DNA from: Chromatiales bacterium
Lineage (GTDB): Bacteria > Pseudomonadota > Gammaproteobacteria > Chromatiales > Chromatiaceae
DNA: 56,445 nt
NCBI GenBank assembly: GCA_024762475.1
Contig: JANTHJ010000009.1
Span: 1-56,445, forward strand
Direction: 5' to 3'
Below, in pieces: positions 43,327 to 52,371 of this stretch; positions within the stretch are counted from its first letter, which is position 1, and each line of letters starts with the position of its first letter. A program made the translations under genes and the position numbers. The notes below the pieces were generated by a model. It did no database searches. It saw only the letters and a list, made by a program, of their open reading frames with translations, and was not told the DNA's origin.

Positions 43327-43854
43327 TCAGCGGCGCCAAGCCGGCGGGACCGGCCGATGCGGACGGTAGGGCGGCAGCGGTCGCTGATGGCGACGGTCCC
43401 AGCGCCGGTCGAAACGCTGGCCCTTGCGGTCCAGGCGGCGATCGATGCGTGCCCCGCGGCGGTCCATACGGCGGTCGATGCGCTCTCCCTTGCGGTCGAG
43501 CCGGGCATTGATCCGGTCGCCACGGCGGTCGAGGCGGTTCTCGATACGATCGCCCTTGCTGTCCAGACGCTCGGCGGCCCGGGTCTTGCCGTGCTCTTCG
43601 AGCCAATCGGCACGGCGATCCAGGCGGTCGTTGATGCGCTCACCGCGCCGGTCCAGGCGTTCGTCGATGATGTCCCCCCGCCGGTCGAGGCGTCGCTCGA
43701 TCCGGTCGCCCCGCCGGTCGAAGCGTTGCTCGATACGGTCGCCCCGCTGGTCGAAGCGGTTCTCGACACGATCCCCGAAATCGTCGGCCAGCAGCGGTGC
43801 ACTCGCCAGGGCCAGCAGCCCCAGCCCTGTCAAACAGGCAATACCCTTCTTCAT
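43327..43854 (-). CDS. Exported protein of tandem 11-residue charged repeats
   Basis: 175 residues. A signal peptide (MKKGIACLTGLGLLALASAP, cut near LLADD) is followed by about ten 11-residue repeats of consensus xxRLDRRGDRI, e.g. ENRFDQRGDRI, ERRLDRRGDII, ENRLDRRGDRI and DRRMDRRGARI. One stretch (RADWLEEHGKTRAA) breaks the pattern. The end is Pro/Arg-rich (PLPPYRPHRPVPPAWRR). Eleven residues make three helical turns, so a long straight helix or right-handed coiled coil is expected, with dense Arg/Asp pairing. The ATG at 43854 has AGGAGA upstream. Function unknown; periplasmic or surface location inferred. Confidence 0.8.
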   Translation of the reverse strand: MKKGIACLTGLGLLALASAPLLADDFGDRVENRFDQRGDRIEQRFDRRGDRIERRLDRRGDIIDERLDRRGERINDRLDRRADWLEEHGKTRAAERLDSKGDRIENRLDRRGDRINARLDRKGERIDRRMDRRGARIDRRLDRKGQRFDRRWDRRHQRPLPPYRPHRPVPPAWRR

Positions 43855-44151
43855 CGTCTTGTCTCCTAGCTGTGGTTTGAGGTTTTGGCCCGGGTTACTC
43901 AGGACAACGGCGAAGTCGGCAAACGGTTGACCGCGGCGTCGGGATTCCACTTCGCCAATCGCTGGGCAGCGGCGCGACGGGCACCCCCATCGGTATTTCA
44001 GAAAAAACCGATACACAGGGAAAGGAAATCCTGAATTTCGTTCCTTGTGTCGTGCATCGAAAACAGACCCCATATCTTGGGGTTCGACGCGATGCGGTGC
44101 GCCTCGCCGCAAGTCCCTGAGTACGCGCCTGTTTTGCCGCTTATACCCCTT

Positions 44152-44194
44152 TTGTCCACAAGACCTCCACAGTTTTGCACAGCTTTTATGCACA
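44152..44194 (+). promoter_or_regulatory. Cluster of DnaA-box-like sites upstream of nrdA
   Basis: Against TTATNCACA: TTATGCACA at 44186-44194 is perfect, and TTTTGCACA at 44173-44181 and TTGTCCACA at 44152-44160 each differ by one base. All are in the same direction. DnaA is known to control nrdAB in E. coli. Confidence 0.55.
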
Positions 44195-44237
44195 AGATAT
44201 TGTGATTGACAGTCGTCGAACAGCGTATATATTGTGC
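44190..44237 (+). promoter_or_regulatory. Paired NrdR boxes upstream of nrdA
   Basis: Two 16-bp palindromic sites, GCACAAGATATTGTGA (44190-44205) and AGCGTATATATTGTGC (44222-44237), resemble the NrdR box. They are 32 bp apart, three helical turns, as is usual for NrdR operators. They overlap the likely promoter of nrdA. The rest of 43855-44189 holds two hairpins (ATCGGT/ACCGAT near 44003-44026; CCCCA/TGGGG near 44070-44084) and no gene. Confidence 0.75.
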
Positions 44238-44335
44238 TTCCAGGCGTCAGGGGCAGCACCCTCGATTTCAAGCCATCGCGCAACGCGAAAGCCCCGCCGG
44301 ACCGCCACCGACACCAGAACATGAGGAGGAGCCCG

Positions 44336-47215
44336 ATGGGCATCGACGCGAACACGCCAGAGACACTTGCCGTGACAGACACCCTTGCCGTACCGCCCAC
44401 CGCCACCGACACGGCGGCCCCGCCAGAGCCCCCTATCGCCGGACCCAGCGACCTGCGGGTGATCCGGCGCAACGGCAAGGTGACCAGCTTCGACGGCAGC
44501 AAGATCGCGATCGCCATGACCAAGGCCTTCCTCGCAGTCGAGGGCAACAGCGCTGCCGCCTCCAGTCGTATCCGCGAGACGGTCGACGGCCTCACGCAAC
44601 AGGTGGCGGACGCCCTGCACCGGCGCAAGCCCGACGGGGGCTCGGTGCACATCGAGGAGATCCAGGACCTGGTCGAGCTGGCCCTGATGCGCGCCGGCGA
44701 GCACAAGATCGCGCGCGCCTATGTGCTCTACCGTGAGGAGCAGTCCCGCAAGCGCGCCGAGGAGGCGGCCACTACCGGCAGCGGAGAACAGGAACACCGG
44801 GTCAACGTCACCCTGGCCGACGGCAGCACCCGCCCGCTGGACACGGCCCGCCTGCGGCGTCTGGTGGAGGAGGCCTGCGAGGGCCTGGAGGCCGTCTCGG
44901 CCGACGCCATCCTCGACGATGCCTGCCGCAACCTCTTCGACGGGGTCAAGGAATCGGATGTCTCCAAGGCGCTGGTGATGAGCGCCCGCACGCTCATCGA
45001 GCAGGAACCCAACTACTCCCAGGCGGCCGCCCGCCTGCTGATGGATATCCTGCGGCGTGAGGCCCTCGACTTTCTGCACCTGGACGATGGCGTCGCCACC
45101 CAGGCCGACATGGGCAAGGTCTACGGCGAGTACTTCGCCGCCTATGTGCGGCGCGCCGCCGAGCTCGAACTGCTCGACCCGCGGCTTTGCCAGTACGATC
45201 TGGAGCGAATGGGCAAGGCGCTGCGGCCGGAGCGTGACCTGCAGTTCACCTACCTCGGCCTGCAGACCCTGTACGACCGCTACTTCATCCACTCGGCCAA
45301 CGGCATCCGCTTCGAGCTCCCGCAGGCCTTCTTCATGCGCGTGGCCATGGGCCTGGCGATCAACGAGATCGACCGCGAGGGGCGCGCCATCGAGTTCTAC
45401 GAGCTGCTCTCGGGCTTCGACTTCATGAGTTCGACGCCCACCCTGTTCAATTCCGGCACCCTGCGCCCGCAGCTCTCGTCCTGCTATCTCACCACGGTGC
45501 CGGACGATCTGGACGGTATCTACAGCGCCATCCGCGACAATGCCCTGCTCTCCAAGTTCGCCGGCGGCCTGGGCAACGACTGGACCCGGGTGCGCGGCCT
45601 CGGCTCACACATCAAAGGCACCAACGGCAAGAGCCAGGGTGTGGTTCCCTTCCTCAAGGTGGCCAACGACACCGCGGTAGCGGTCAATCAGGGAGGAAAG
45701 CGGAAGGGCGCGGTGTGCGCCTACCTCGAGACCTGGCACATCGACATCGAGGAGTTCCTCGAGCTGCGCAAGAACACCGGTGACGAGCGCCGCCGCACCC
45801 ACGACATGAACACCGCCAACTGGATCCCCGACCTGTTCATGAAGCGGGTCGCCGAGGACGGTGACTGGACCCTGTTCTCGCCCAACGAAACCGCCGACCT
45901 GCACGACCTCACCGGCCGCGCCTTCGAAGCGGCCTACGTCCGCTACGAGGAGAAGGCCGCGCGCGGCGAGATGGAGGTCTACAAGACGGTCAAGGCCAAC
46001 GACCTGTGGCGCAAGATGCTCGGCATGCTGTTCGAGACCGGCCACCCCTGGGTCACCTTCAAGGACCCGTGCAACATTCGCTACACCAACCGGCACGCCG
46101 GGGTGGTCCACTCCTCCAACCTGTGCACCGAGATCACCCTGCACACCAACGACCACGAGATCGCGGTATGCAACCTCGGTTCGGTCAACCTGGCGGCCCA
46201 CGTGGACGAGAACGGTCTGGACATGGCCAAGCTGGAGAAGACCGTCTCCACCGCCATGCGCATGCTCGACAACGTCATCGAGTACAACTACTACTCGGTG
46301 CCGCAGGCGCGCAATTCCAACCTGCGTCACCGCCCGGTGGGGCTTGGGATCATGGGTTTCCAGGATGCGCTGTACAAGCTGCGCACTCCCTATGCCAGCA
46401 CCGAGGCAGTTGAGTTCGCCGACCGCTCCATGGAGGCAGTGAGCTACTACGCGATCAAGGCCAGCACCGACCTCGCAGAGGAACGCGGCCGCTACTCCTC
46501 CTTCGAGGGCTCGCTGTGGAGCCAGGGCATCCTGCCCATCGACTCGCTGAACCTGCTGGCCGAGGAGCGCGGCCAATACCTGCAGGTGGACACCCACCAG
46601 ACCCTGGGCTGGGACGGCCTGCGCGAGCGGGTGAAGAGGGTCGGCATGCGCAACTCCAACACCATGGCGATCGCCCCCACTGCCACCATCTCCAATATCT
46701 GCGGGGTGAGCCAGTCGATCGAGCCGACCTACCAGAACCTGTTCGTCAAATCGAACCTCTCGGGCGAGTTCACCGTGGTCAATCCCTATCTGGTGCACGA
46801 CCTGAAGGCGCGCGGCCTGTGGGACGAGGTGATGGCCAACGACCTCAAGTACTACGACGGCTCGGTACAGCCCATCGACCGCATCCCAGAAGACCTAAAG
46901 CAGCTCTACTCCACCGCCTTCGAGATGGATCCGCGCTGGCTGGTCGAGGCCGGCAGCCGTCGTCAGAAATGGATCGACCAGGCACAGAGCCTCAACCTCT
47001 ACATGTCCGAGCCCTCGGGCAAGAAGCTCGACAATCTGTACAAGCTGGCCTGGGTGCGCGGTCTCAAGACCACCTATTACCTACGCTCCATGGGCGCGAC
47101 CCACATGGAGAAGTCGACCGGTGACAACGACCGGGCTGAGCCGCTGGACGCCGGCGGCAGCGACGCCCCCAAGGCCTGCAGCATCCTCGACCCCGACTGC
47201 GAGGCCTGCCAGTGA
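44336..47215 (+). CDS. nrdA: Class Ia ribonucleoside-diphosphate reductase alpha subunit
   Basis: 959 residues. A Pro/Ala/Thr-rich N-terminus precedes an ATP-cone allosteric domain (about residues 38-140: LRVIRRNGKVTSFDGSKIAI, HKIARAYVLYREEQSRKRAE), then a second cone-like region and the catalytic barrel. Key pieces: NSGTLRPQLSSCYLTT, NLCTEI, AVCNLGSVNL, and the C-terminal redox tail DPDCEACQ. It reduces ribonucleotides to deoxyribonucleotides with NrdB. The ATG at 44336 follows AGGAGG. Confidence 0.97.
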   Translation: MGIDANTPETLAVTDTLAVPPTATDTAAPPEPPIAGPSDLRVIRRNGKVTSFDGSKIAIAMTKAFLAVEGNSAAASSRIRETVDGLTQQVADALHRRKPDGGSVHIEEIQDLVELALMRAGEHKIARAYVLYREEQSRKRAEEAATTGSGEQEHRVNVTLADGSTRPLDTARLRRLVEEACEGLEAVSADAILDDACRNLFDGVKESDVSKALVMSARTLIEQEPNYSQAAARLLMDILRREALDFLHLDDGVATQADMGKVYGEYFAAYVRRAAELELLDPRLCQYDLERMGKALRPERDLQFTYLGLQTLYDRYFIHSANGIRFELPQAFFMRVAMGLAINEIDREGRAIEFYELLSGFDFMSSTPTLFNSGTLRPQLSSCYLTTVPDDLDGIYSAIRDNALLSKFAGGLGNDWTRVRGLGSHIKGTNGKSQGVVPFLKVANDTAVAVNQGGKRKGAVCAYLETWHIDIEEFLELRKNTGDERRRTHDMNTANWIPDLFMKRVAEDGDWTLFSPNETADLHDLTGRAFEAAYVRYEEKAARGEMEVYKTVKANDLWRKMLGMLFETGHPWVTFKDPCNIRYTNRHAGVVHSSNLCTEITLHTNDHEIAVCNLGSVNLAAHVDENGLDMAKLEKTVSTAMRMLDNVIEYNYYSVPQARNSNLRHRPVGLGIMGFQDALYKLRTPYASTEAVEFADRSMEAVSYYAIKASTDLAEERGRYSSFEGSLWSQGILPIDSLNLLAEERGQYLQVDTHQTLGWDGLRERVKRVGMRNSNTMAIAPTATISNICGVSQSIEPTYQNLFVKSNLSGEFTVVNPYLVHDLKARGLWDEVMANDLKYYDGSVQPIDRIPEDLKQLYSTAFEMDPRWLVEAGSRRQKWIDQAQSLNLYMSEPSGKKLDNLYKLAWVRGLKTTYYLRSMGATHMEKSTGDNDRAEPLDAGGSDAPKACSILDPDCEACQ

Positions 47216-47221
47216 AAGGCA

Positions 47222-47359
47222 TTCACCACGAAGAACACAAAGGCCACAAAGGTCTCTTTGCGAGGTCCAAGAGCGGTCGAGGTAACGGAAACATCGACCG
47301 AAAGACCCCCTTACAAGGCGGCCTTCCCGCTTTGTGTTCTTCGTGCCCTTTGTGGTGAA
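47222..47359. repeat. Palindromic intergenic element, family A (copy 4), between nrdA and nrdB
   Basis: About 138 bp. The left end is TTCACCACGAAGAACACAAA and the right end is CTTTGTGTTCTTCGTGCCCT then TTGTGGTGAA. It fills most of the gap between the two subunit genes. Confidence 0.8.
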
Positions 47360-47409
47360 AAACAATTCTGGGGCGTCCACACCGCCCCGTACCTGAGGAG
47401 AGAACGATC

Positions 47410-48615
47410 ATGCTGAACTGGGACGACCCCCTTACCCCCGCTCCGCCGGCCGGCAGCCCGGCACAGCCGGCCGAGCGCGAGCTTTCGCCCGAGGCCAACC
47501 CGGTCCTCGCCCCGAACGAGCCGCTGCCCGCGGCAGCCCAGCCGAATCCGCTGGCGGGTGTCGAGGCGGAGATGCACGGCCAGCCGCTGCACACCCCGGA
47601 CCCGGCGGACCTCAAGCCGATCAACCCGGACGACAAGCGCGTGGTCAACGGCCTGACCGATGTGAATCAGCTGGCGCCGTTCAAATATCCCTGGGCCTGG
47701 GAGTACTTCCTCAACGCCAACCGCAACCATTGGACGCCCCTGGACATCAATATGAACCAGGACGTGCACGACTATCACCACAAGCTGACGCTGGAAGAGC
47801 GTCATGTGTACGAGAACGTGCTCGCCTATCTGACCACCTCCGACATCCTGGCGATGCGCAATATCGGCCTGGCGGTGATGGAGAAGATGTCCGCCCCCGA
47901 GCTGCAGATCTACCAGGCGCGCCAGGTGTACGAGGAGTCGCTGCACACCTGGACCTACCAGCACTGCATCGAGTCCATCGGTCTCGATCAGAGCGAGATC
48001 TACAACCGCTACCGGGTGGTACCGGAGATCAACGGCAAGATCCAGCTGGCCAACCGCCGCCTCAACTCGGTATTGCGCCCGGACATCGACCTCAACGACC
48101 GCGACGAGCTGCACAACTTTCTGATGGCCTACATCTTCTTCGCCGGGGTGTTCGAGGGTTGCTGGTTCTACAACGGCTTCTCCCCCATCTTCGCCCTGCA
48201 GCGCCGCGGCCTGATGAAGGGCACTGCCGAACAGCTGCAATACATCATGCGCGACGAGGTGCTGCACGCCTCCTTCGGCATCCGCGTGGCGAAGCAGATC
48301 ATGGTCGAGGAAGAGATCCAGCCCGATCCGAAGGCACTGAAGCTGATGTGGGAGGAAAGCGAGGCGGCCGAGGCGACCTATGCCGGCTACATCCTGCGCG
48401 ACCCCATCCTCGGTTACAGCAAGGAGGATCACATCGGCCAATACCGCTTCATCGCCAACCGCCGGGCCAAGAACCTGGGCATCGAGGAGCCCTATCCCGG
48501 CGCCGAGCCGACCCTCACCTGGCTCGACGAGCAGGCCAACCTGCGCAAGGAGAAGAATTTCTTCGAGACCCGGGTGACCGAGTACCAGACCGGCGGCGCG
48601 CTGAAGTGGGACTGA
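47410..48615 (+). CDS. nrdB: Class Ia ribonucleoside-diphosphate reductase beta subunit
   Basis: 401 residues. Residues 1-85 are a Pro/Ala-rich extension. Metal ligands are complete: D145 (TTSDILAM), E176 and H179 (EESLHTWTY), E249 (VFEGCWFYNGF), E283 and H286 (RDEVLHASFG). The radical Tyr is Y183. This makes it a normal Tyr-radical class Ia subunit, not class Ic. Ends EYQTGGALKWD. GAGGAGAGAACG lies before the ATG. Confidence 0.96.
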   Translation: MLNWDDPLTPAPPAGSPAQPAERELSPEANPVLAPNEPLPAAAQPNPLAGVEAEMHGQPLHTPDPADLKPINPDDKRVVNGLTDVNQLAPFKYPWAWEYFLNANRNHWTPLDINMNQDVHDYHHKLTLEERHVYENVLAYLTTSDILAMRNIGLAVMEKMSAPELQIYQARQVYEESLHTWTYQHCIESIGLDQSEIYNRYRVVPEINGKIQLANRRLNSVLRPDIDLNDRDELHNFLMAYIFFAGVFEGCWFYNGFSPIFALQRRGLMKGTAEQLQYIMRDEVLHASFGIRVAKQIMVEEEIQPDPKALKLMWEESEAAEATYAGYILRDPILGYSKEDHIGQYRFIANRRAKNLGIEEPYPGAEPTLTWLDEQANLRKEKNFFETRVTEYQTGGALKWD

Positions 48616-48861
48616 TCCCCACCCCAACCCTCCCCACAAGTGGGGAGGGGGCAAACGCCGGAGCCGGTTTCGAATTGTCGACACTGATGCTGCCCGAGCA
48701 AGGGCAGGCAGAAACATGATCAATGCCGGAGGGGCCTTGAGAACTCTCGCCCGACATTTTCGTGATGTCAAAGACCACCACTCAGGGGGACTGGGGTCAC
48801 TCCGGCACCAACACCCGGCCTTCCGGTTGCGACCGGAATGCCCGCGCACGAGGACCTGTCG
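48616..48861. repeat. Intergenic stretch with C/G-rich hairpin (family C-like)
   Basis: CCCTCCCCAC and GTGGGGAGGG (48628-48649) form a 10-bp hairpin with almost no loop and no T-run. It resembles the cores of the repeats at 22953 and 56012. The remainder shows no gene. Confidence 0.5.
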
Positions 48862-49932
48862 ATGCTGAAGCACGGACACTCCCTGCCGCTCGCGCTGCAA
48901 TCAGGCATTAGCACCGGCGGCGCGGCCACGACCGCGACCACGCCGGCGCTGCGCAGCTATCCCCGCTCCCAACCGTCGCAGTGGCAGGTCGCCGAGCCGG
49001 GCACCGTCGCACCGCAGGTCCCGCTGCTCAGCGGCGAACAGTCCTGGGCCAGACGCCATTATCTGCTCGCCTCCCGGCATCACTGGTCACCCGCCGACAT
49101 CTCACTGGAGGCGGACATCGCTGCCTGGCAGGCCTCCGAGGGATTGCGCGAGGAAGAGCGCACCGTTCTGCTTCATGGACTCTCCTGGCTGATCGCCCTA
49201 GACGCCGCCACCTCGCCACATCCGCCCGCACTCTCCACCTGGCGGTTGCTGGACAGTGTCGACTGCCGCCAGTTCCTGGCGCGACAGCTGTTCGATGAAA
49301 GCCAGCGCCCCACCACCGCCCGGGCCATCACGGATGCGCTGGGTATCGATACCAGGATGCTCGCCGCCTCGCCCGAGGCCGCCAGCAGCGCGCAACGGAT
49401 GGGCGACTGGCTGGCCGCCCGCCACAAGGTACTGGCGGAACTCGTCCGCTCCGGGGCGGCCGATCCCCAGGGGCTCTGTGACGACCTTGCCACCTGCCAT
49501 GTCGCGACCAAGGCCGTATTCGTGCAGCTGGTAGCGATCCAGCTCCTGGCCATTGCGCGCCGCGGTCACCTGCCCGGCATCGCGCGCCTGTTTCGTCACA
49601 TGCTGCGAGACGAGATCGCGCACCTGCAGTTCGGCCTCGCCCTGATGGGCAGGGTCGGCGAGGGATACCAGGACATGCGCCTGGACGGGCTGCGCAATGC
49701 CCTGACCCAGGCGGTGGAGCTGGCCACCACCCAGGCCTATGCCAGCCTGCCGCGCGGGCTGCCCGGCCTGAACGCCCCCATGCTCGAGGAGTATCTCGCG
49801 TATGCGGCCAATCGCTGCTGCCGCAGTCTGAGCCTGCCCGAGCTGCAGCCCGGCGCGGGGAATCCTTTTTCCTGGATGACCGAACTCCGCCCGGTACGCG
49901 GCACCGCCGTTCGCCTTGCGGACCGCGATTGA
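48862..49932 (+). CDS. Degenerate ribonucleotide reductase R2-like protein (ligands and Tyr lost)
   Basis: 356 residues alignable by eye with the NrdB just upstream: WARRHYLLASRHHWSPADIS matches WAWEYFLNANRNHWTPLDIN. The iron site is broken. Asp114, Glu146, Glu251 and His254 are kept, but the ligand His is Arg149 (DESQRPTTA), the ligand Glu is Lys217 (ATKAVFVQL), and the radical Tyr is Ala153. It cannot hold a normal di-iron Tyr cofactor. A regulatory or structural role is possible. The ATG at 48862 has AGGA 7 bp upstream and is preferred over 48838. Confidence 0.75.
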   Translation: MLKHGHSLPLALQSGISTGGAATTATTPALRSYPRSQPSQWQVAEPGTVAPQVPLLSGEQSWARRHYLLASRHHWSPADISLEADIAAWQASEGLREEERTVLLHGLSWLIALDAATSPHPPALSTWRLLDSVDCRQFLARQLFDESQRPTTARAITDALGIDTRMLAASPEAASSAQRMGDWLAARHKVLAELVRSGAADPQGLCDDLATCHVATKAVFVQLVAIQLLAIARRGHLPGIARLFRHMLRDEIAHLQFGLALMGRVGEGYQDMRLDGLRNALTQAVELATTQAYASLPRGLPGLNAPMLEEYLAYAANRCCRSLSLPELQPGAGNPFSWMTELRPVRGTAVRLADRD

Positions 49933-49956
49933 ACGACAATCAAAGGGGAAGCCATC

Positions 49957-50166
49957 ATGCGATGCCCACAATGCAATGTTGCACTGACCCGGACCGACGA
50001 GATCGTGGAGGGCAGCGCGCGCCAGATCTGGGAGCAGTGCCCGGTGTGCGGCCTGCGCCACACGGTGAGCGAGCCGGATGTCCGACCCGCACCCCGGCGC
50101 ATCGGACACAGTTATCGCTTCAGTGCCGGGCCGGCCCTGGCAAAACCGCCGGAAAGATCAGCATAG
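49957..50166 (+). CDS. Small zinc-ribbon protein
   Basis: 69 residues starting MRCPQCNVALTRTDEIVEGS, with a second CPVCG pair 28 residues later; two CxxC knuckles make a zinc ribbon. The C-terminus is basic and unstructured. AAGGGGAAG lies before the ATG. It follows the R2-like gene by 24 bp and precedes a terminator, so it looks like the last gene of the nrd operon. Role unknown. Confidence 0.7.
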   Translation: MRCPQCNVALTRTDEIVEGSARQIWEQCPVCGLRHTVSEPDVRPAPRRIGHSYRFSAGPALAKPPERSA

Positions 50167-50195
50167 GCCACAACAACCACAAAGCCGTACCCCTC

Positions 50196-50219
50196 GCCGC
50201 GCCCTGCGCGGCTTTTCTT
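50196..50219 (+). terminator. Intrinsic terminator after the nrd region
   Basis: GCCGCGC/GCGCGGC stem (50196-50202 and 50206-50212), 3-base loop, followed by TTTTCTTT. It ends the rightward nrdA to zinc-ribbon set. Confidence 0.8.
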
Positions 50220-50261
50220 TGCGCTTGTGCCGGTCAGAGATCGAACGCCATAGCCTGCTGT

Positions 50262-50306
50262 GGGTCGGGCTTTAGCCCGACATGTCGGACTGAAGTCCGA
50301 CCTACC
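50262..50306. repeat. Double REP-type hairpin
   Basis: Two adjacent stem-loops, GTCGGGCTTTAGCCCGAC and GTCGGACTGAAGTCCGAC, separated by AT. They lie between the nrd terminator and the convergent SecA-like gene; nothing else is seen in 50220-50424. Confidence 0.75.
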
Positions 50307-50424
50307 CAGGAACTGCGACTTGAGGTGAGAGGGCCGTAGGATGTGGTGAGGCACGAACCGCATCTGTCTTGCCCCTTCGGAAGACAGGAGCGGATTGCCC
50401 GAAACCTCGATGGCCAAGATGCGA

Positions 50425-52371
50425 TCAGGAATGTCTGCCCGCAAAGGCCAGCCGCTCGGCCAATCGCTCTTCCTGTTTCAGCAGCCGCGCCCGCGCCCGG
50501 GCCTGCAGGCGCTCTTCGGCGCGCTGCGCCAGCCGCATCGCCAGCTGCGGCCACCACCTCGGCAGCCAGTGCCGCAGGGTCCTCGGCAGATGCCGCTGCA
50601 GCAGCGGGTCGTCCAGGCACAGCAGCCACTCGTGGCTGCCCGGCTGTCCCTGGCGCCCGCAACGCCCGAACAGCTGCCGGTCGATACGCCGTGCGTCGTT
50701 GACCTCGGTGGCGATCACATGCAGCCCGCCGGCGGCGAGGGAGGAATCCGGCAGCTGGATATCGGTCCCCCGGCCCGCCATGTTGGTCGCGATGGTGACC
50801 TGGCCCGGCTGCCCCGCCTCGGCCACCAGGCGCGCCTCGTGCGCACTCTGGCGTGCGTTGAGCAGCTGGCAGGGAATGCCGGCCGCCGCCAGCTGCGCGG
50901 CGATCGCCTCCGATTCGGCCAGGGTGCGGGTACCGATCAGCACCGGCCGGCCCGCGGCGCACAACGCCTGCAATCGGTCGAGCAGGCGTGCCTGCCGGGT
51001 CGTGCCGTCCGCTGTGCAGCGCAGTCCCAGGTCACGGCGCTGGACCGGGCGATGCGGCGGCACCACGCGCACCCGCAACCCGTAGACGCGGCGCAGCTCC
51101 CGCGACACCTCCGAGGCGGTGCCGGTCGTCCCGGCCAGGCGCGGGTAGTGCCGGAAGAAACGCTGGTAGGTGATGCGCGCCAGCACCTCCCGCTGACCCG
51201 AGAGCTTGAGGCCCTCCTTGAGTTCGATCAGGCCCTGCAGCTCCGGCTCCCAGGCCCGGTCCGGCATCGCCCGCCCGGTATTGGCGTCGATGATCTCGAC
51301 CCGCCCGTCGCGCACCAGGTAGTCGCGATCGCGCACGAACAGATGCAGCGCGGACAGCGCCTGCACCACCAGCGTGCGGCGGCGGCGCTCGGCACGCCAG
51401 AAACCGTCCAGCCCAACGGCCCGCTCCGCCAGATGCTGTTCGCCGGCGGGGGTCAGGGCGGCCCGCCGGTGCCGATGGTCGACCCGGTAGTCCCGCCCCT
51501 CCTTCAGCTGGCGGCCGAGGTACAGCGCCGTCACCAGCAGGCCGCGCTCGGTACGGGGCGGGCCCAGGCGCGACAGCAACAGGGGGGTGCGCGCCTCGTC
51601 GATCAGCACGCTGTCCGCCTCGTCGACGACGGCGAAATGCAGACCGCGCTGCAGCAGCGGCCGGGAGCCGGGCTGTTTCGCCAGCAAGGCCTCCACCGCG
51701 AGATGCAGGCTGCCGGGACTGCCCCCGAGCACCAGGCGATCGTGCAGGTAGTCGAACACCAGCTGCTGGCTGCTGCAGTAGCTGACATCGGCGGCATAGG
51801 CCTGTCGCCGCGCGTGCTCGTCGCCCTGTCCGGTGACCGCGCCCACCTGCAGGCCCAAAGCCGCGAACAGGGGGCGCATCGCCTCGGCGTCGCGCGCCGC
51901 CAGGTAGTCGTTGGCGGTGACCAGATGGACCGGCACCCCGGCAAGGGCGGCGGCGCAGGCCGGCAGGGTGACAGTCAGGGTCTTGCCCTCGCCGGTCGGC
52001 ATCTCGGCGAGATGGCCACGCAGCAGATACCAGGCCCCCATCAGCTGCACCCGTCGGGGCGTCTGCCCCAGCGCCAGGCGCGCCGCCTCGCAGATCAGCG
52101 CAAAGGCACGGATGGCATTCGCCTCCCGCAGCCCCTCGCGGCGCAGCACCGGCGCCAGTTCCTGCGCCGCGCGCGCCAAGGCGTCCCGATCGGCCAGGGG
52201 CGCGGCCTGCACCGCGGCCAAGGTGGCCTCGGCCAGGCGGCGACAGGCAGCCCGGCCCAGTCGCCGCCGGGGCAGCAGGCGATCCATGCGCCGGGAGAGG
52301 GCCTCGCCCTCGGCGGGCAGCGTGTGGGGGATCGGCGGTGCCGGGTGAACGGCCTGCGCGGCGCTGCGCAT
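50425..52371 (-). CDS. SecA-like accessory ATPase, short form
   Basis: 648 residues, about 250 fewer than house-keeping SecA. Present: Walker A MPTGEGKTLTV, Walker B VVDEADSVLIDEARTPLLLS, the SecA helicase core (NMAGRGTDIQL) and the Arg finger GRCGRQGQPG. The C-terminal zinc-binding tail and much of the helical wing are missing, and the N-terminus differs. Its start overlaps the stop of the M50/HlyD gene (TGATG), so the two are made together. It probably drives a dedicated protein export step; the cargo is not in the window. Confidence 0.88.
   Translation of the reverse strand: MRSAAQAVHPAPPIPHTLPAEGEALSRRMDRLLPRRRLGRAACRRLAEATLAAVQAAPLADRDALARAAQELAPVLRREGLREANAIRAFALICEAARLALGQTPRRVQLMGAWYLLRGHLAEMPTGEGKTLTVTLPACAAALAGVPVHLVTANDYLAARDAEAMRPLFAALGLQVGAVTGQGDEHARRQAYAADVSYCSSQQLVFDYLHDRLVLGGSPGSLHLAVEALLAKQPGSRPLLQRGLHFAVVDEADSVLIDEARTPLLLSRLGPPRTERGLLVTALYLGRQLKEGRDYRVDHRHRRAALTPAGEQHLAERAVGLDGFWRAERRRRTLVVQALSALHLFVRDRDYLVRDGRVEIIDANTGRAMPDRAWEPELQGLIELKEGLKLSGQREVLARITYQRFFRHYPRLAGTTGTASEVSRELRRVYGLRVRVVPPHRPVQRRDLGLRCTADGTTRQARLLDRLQALCAAGRPVLIGTRTLAESEAIAAQLAAAGIPCQLLNARQSAHEARLVAEAGQPGQVTIATNMAGRGTDIQLPDSSLAAGGLHVIATEVNDARRIDRQLFGRCGRQGQPGSHEWLLCLDDPLLQRHLPRTLRHWLPRWWPQLAMRLAQRAEERLQARARARLLKQEERLAERLAFAGRHS

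Noticed and set aside
43357-43869. Plus-strand repetitive protein opposite the hendecad-repeat gene
   Set aside because: It is the mirror of the 33-bp DNA repeats. The minus-strand frame has a signal peptide, a ribosome-binding site and a terminator, so that is the gene.
43855-44706. N-terminal extension of the hendecad-repeat frame into nrdA
   Set aside because: The extension overlaps nrdA and its NrdR boxes, while AGGAGA and a signal peptide mark the start at 43854.
47410-48615. Class Ic (Mn/Fe, Phe-type) R2 identity for NrdB
   Set aside because: The radical Tyr (Y183) and the first-ligand Asp (D145) are present, as in class Ia.
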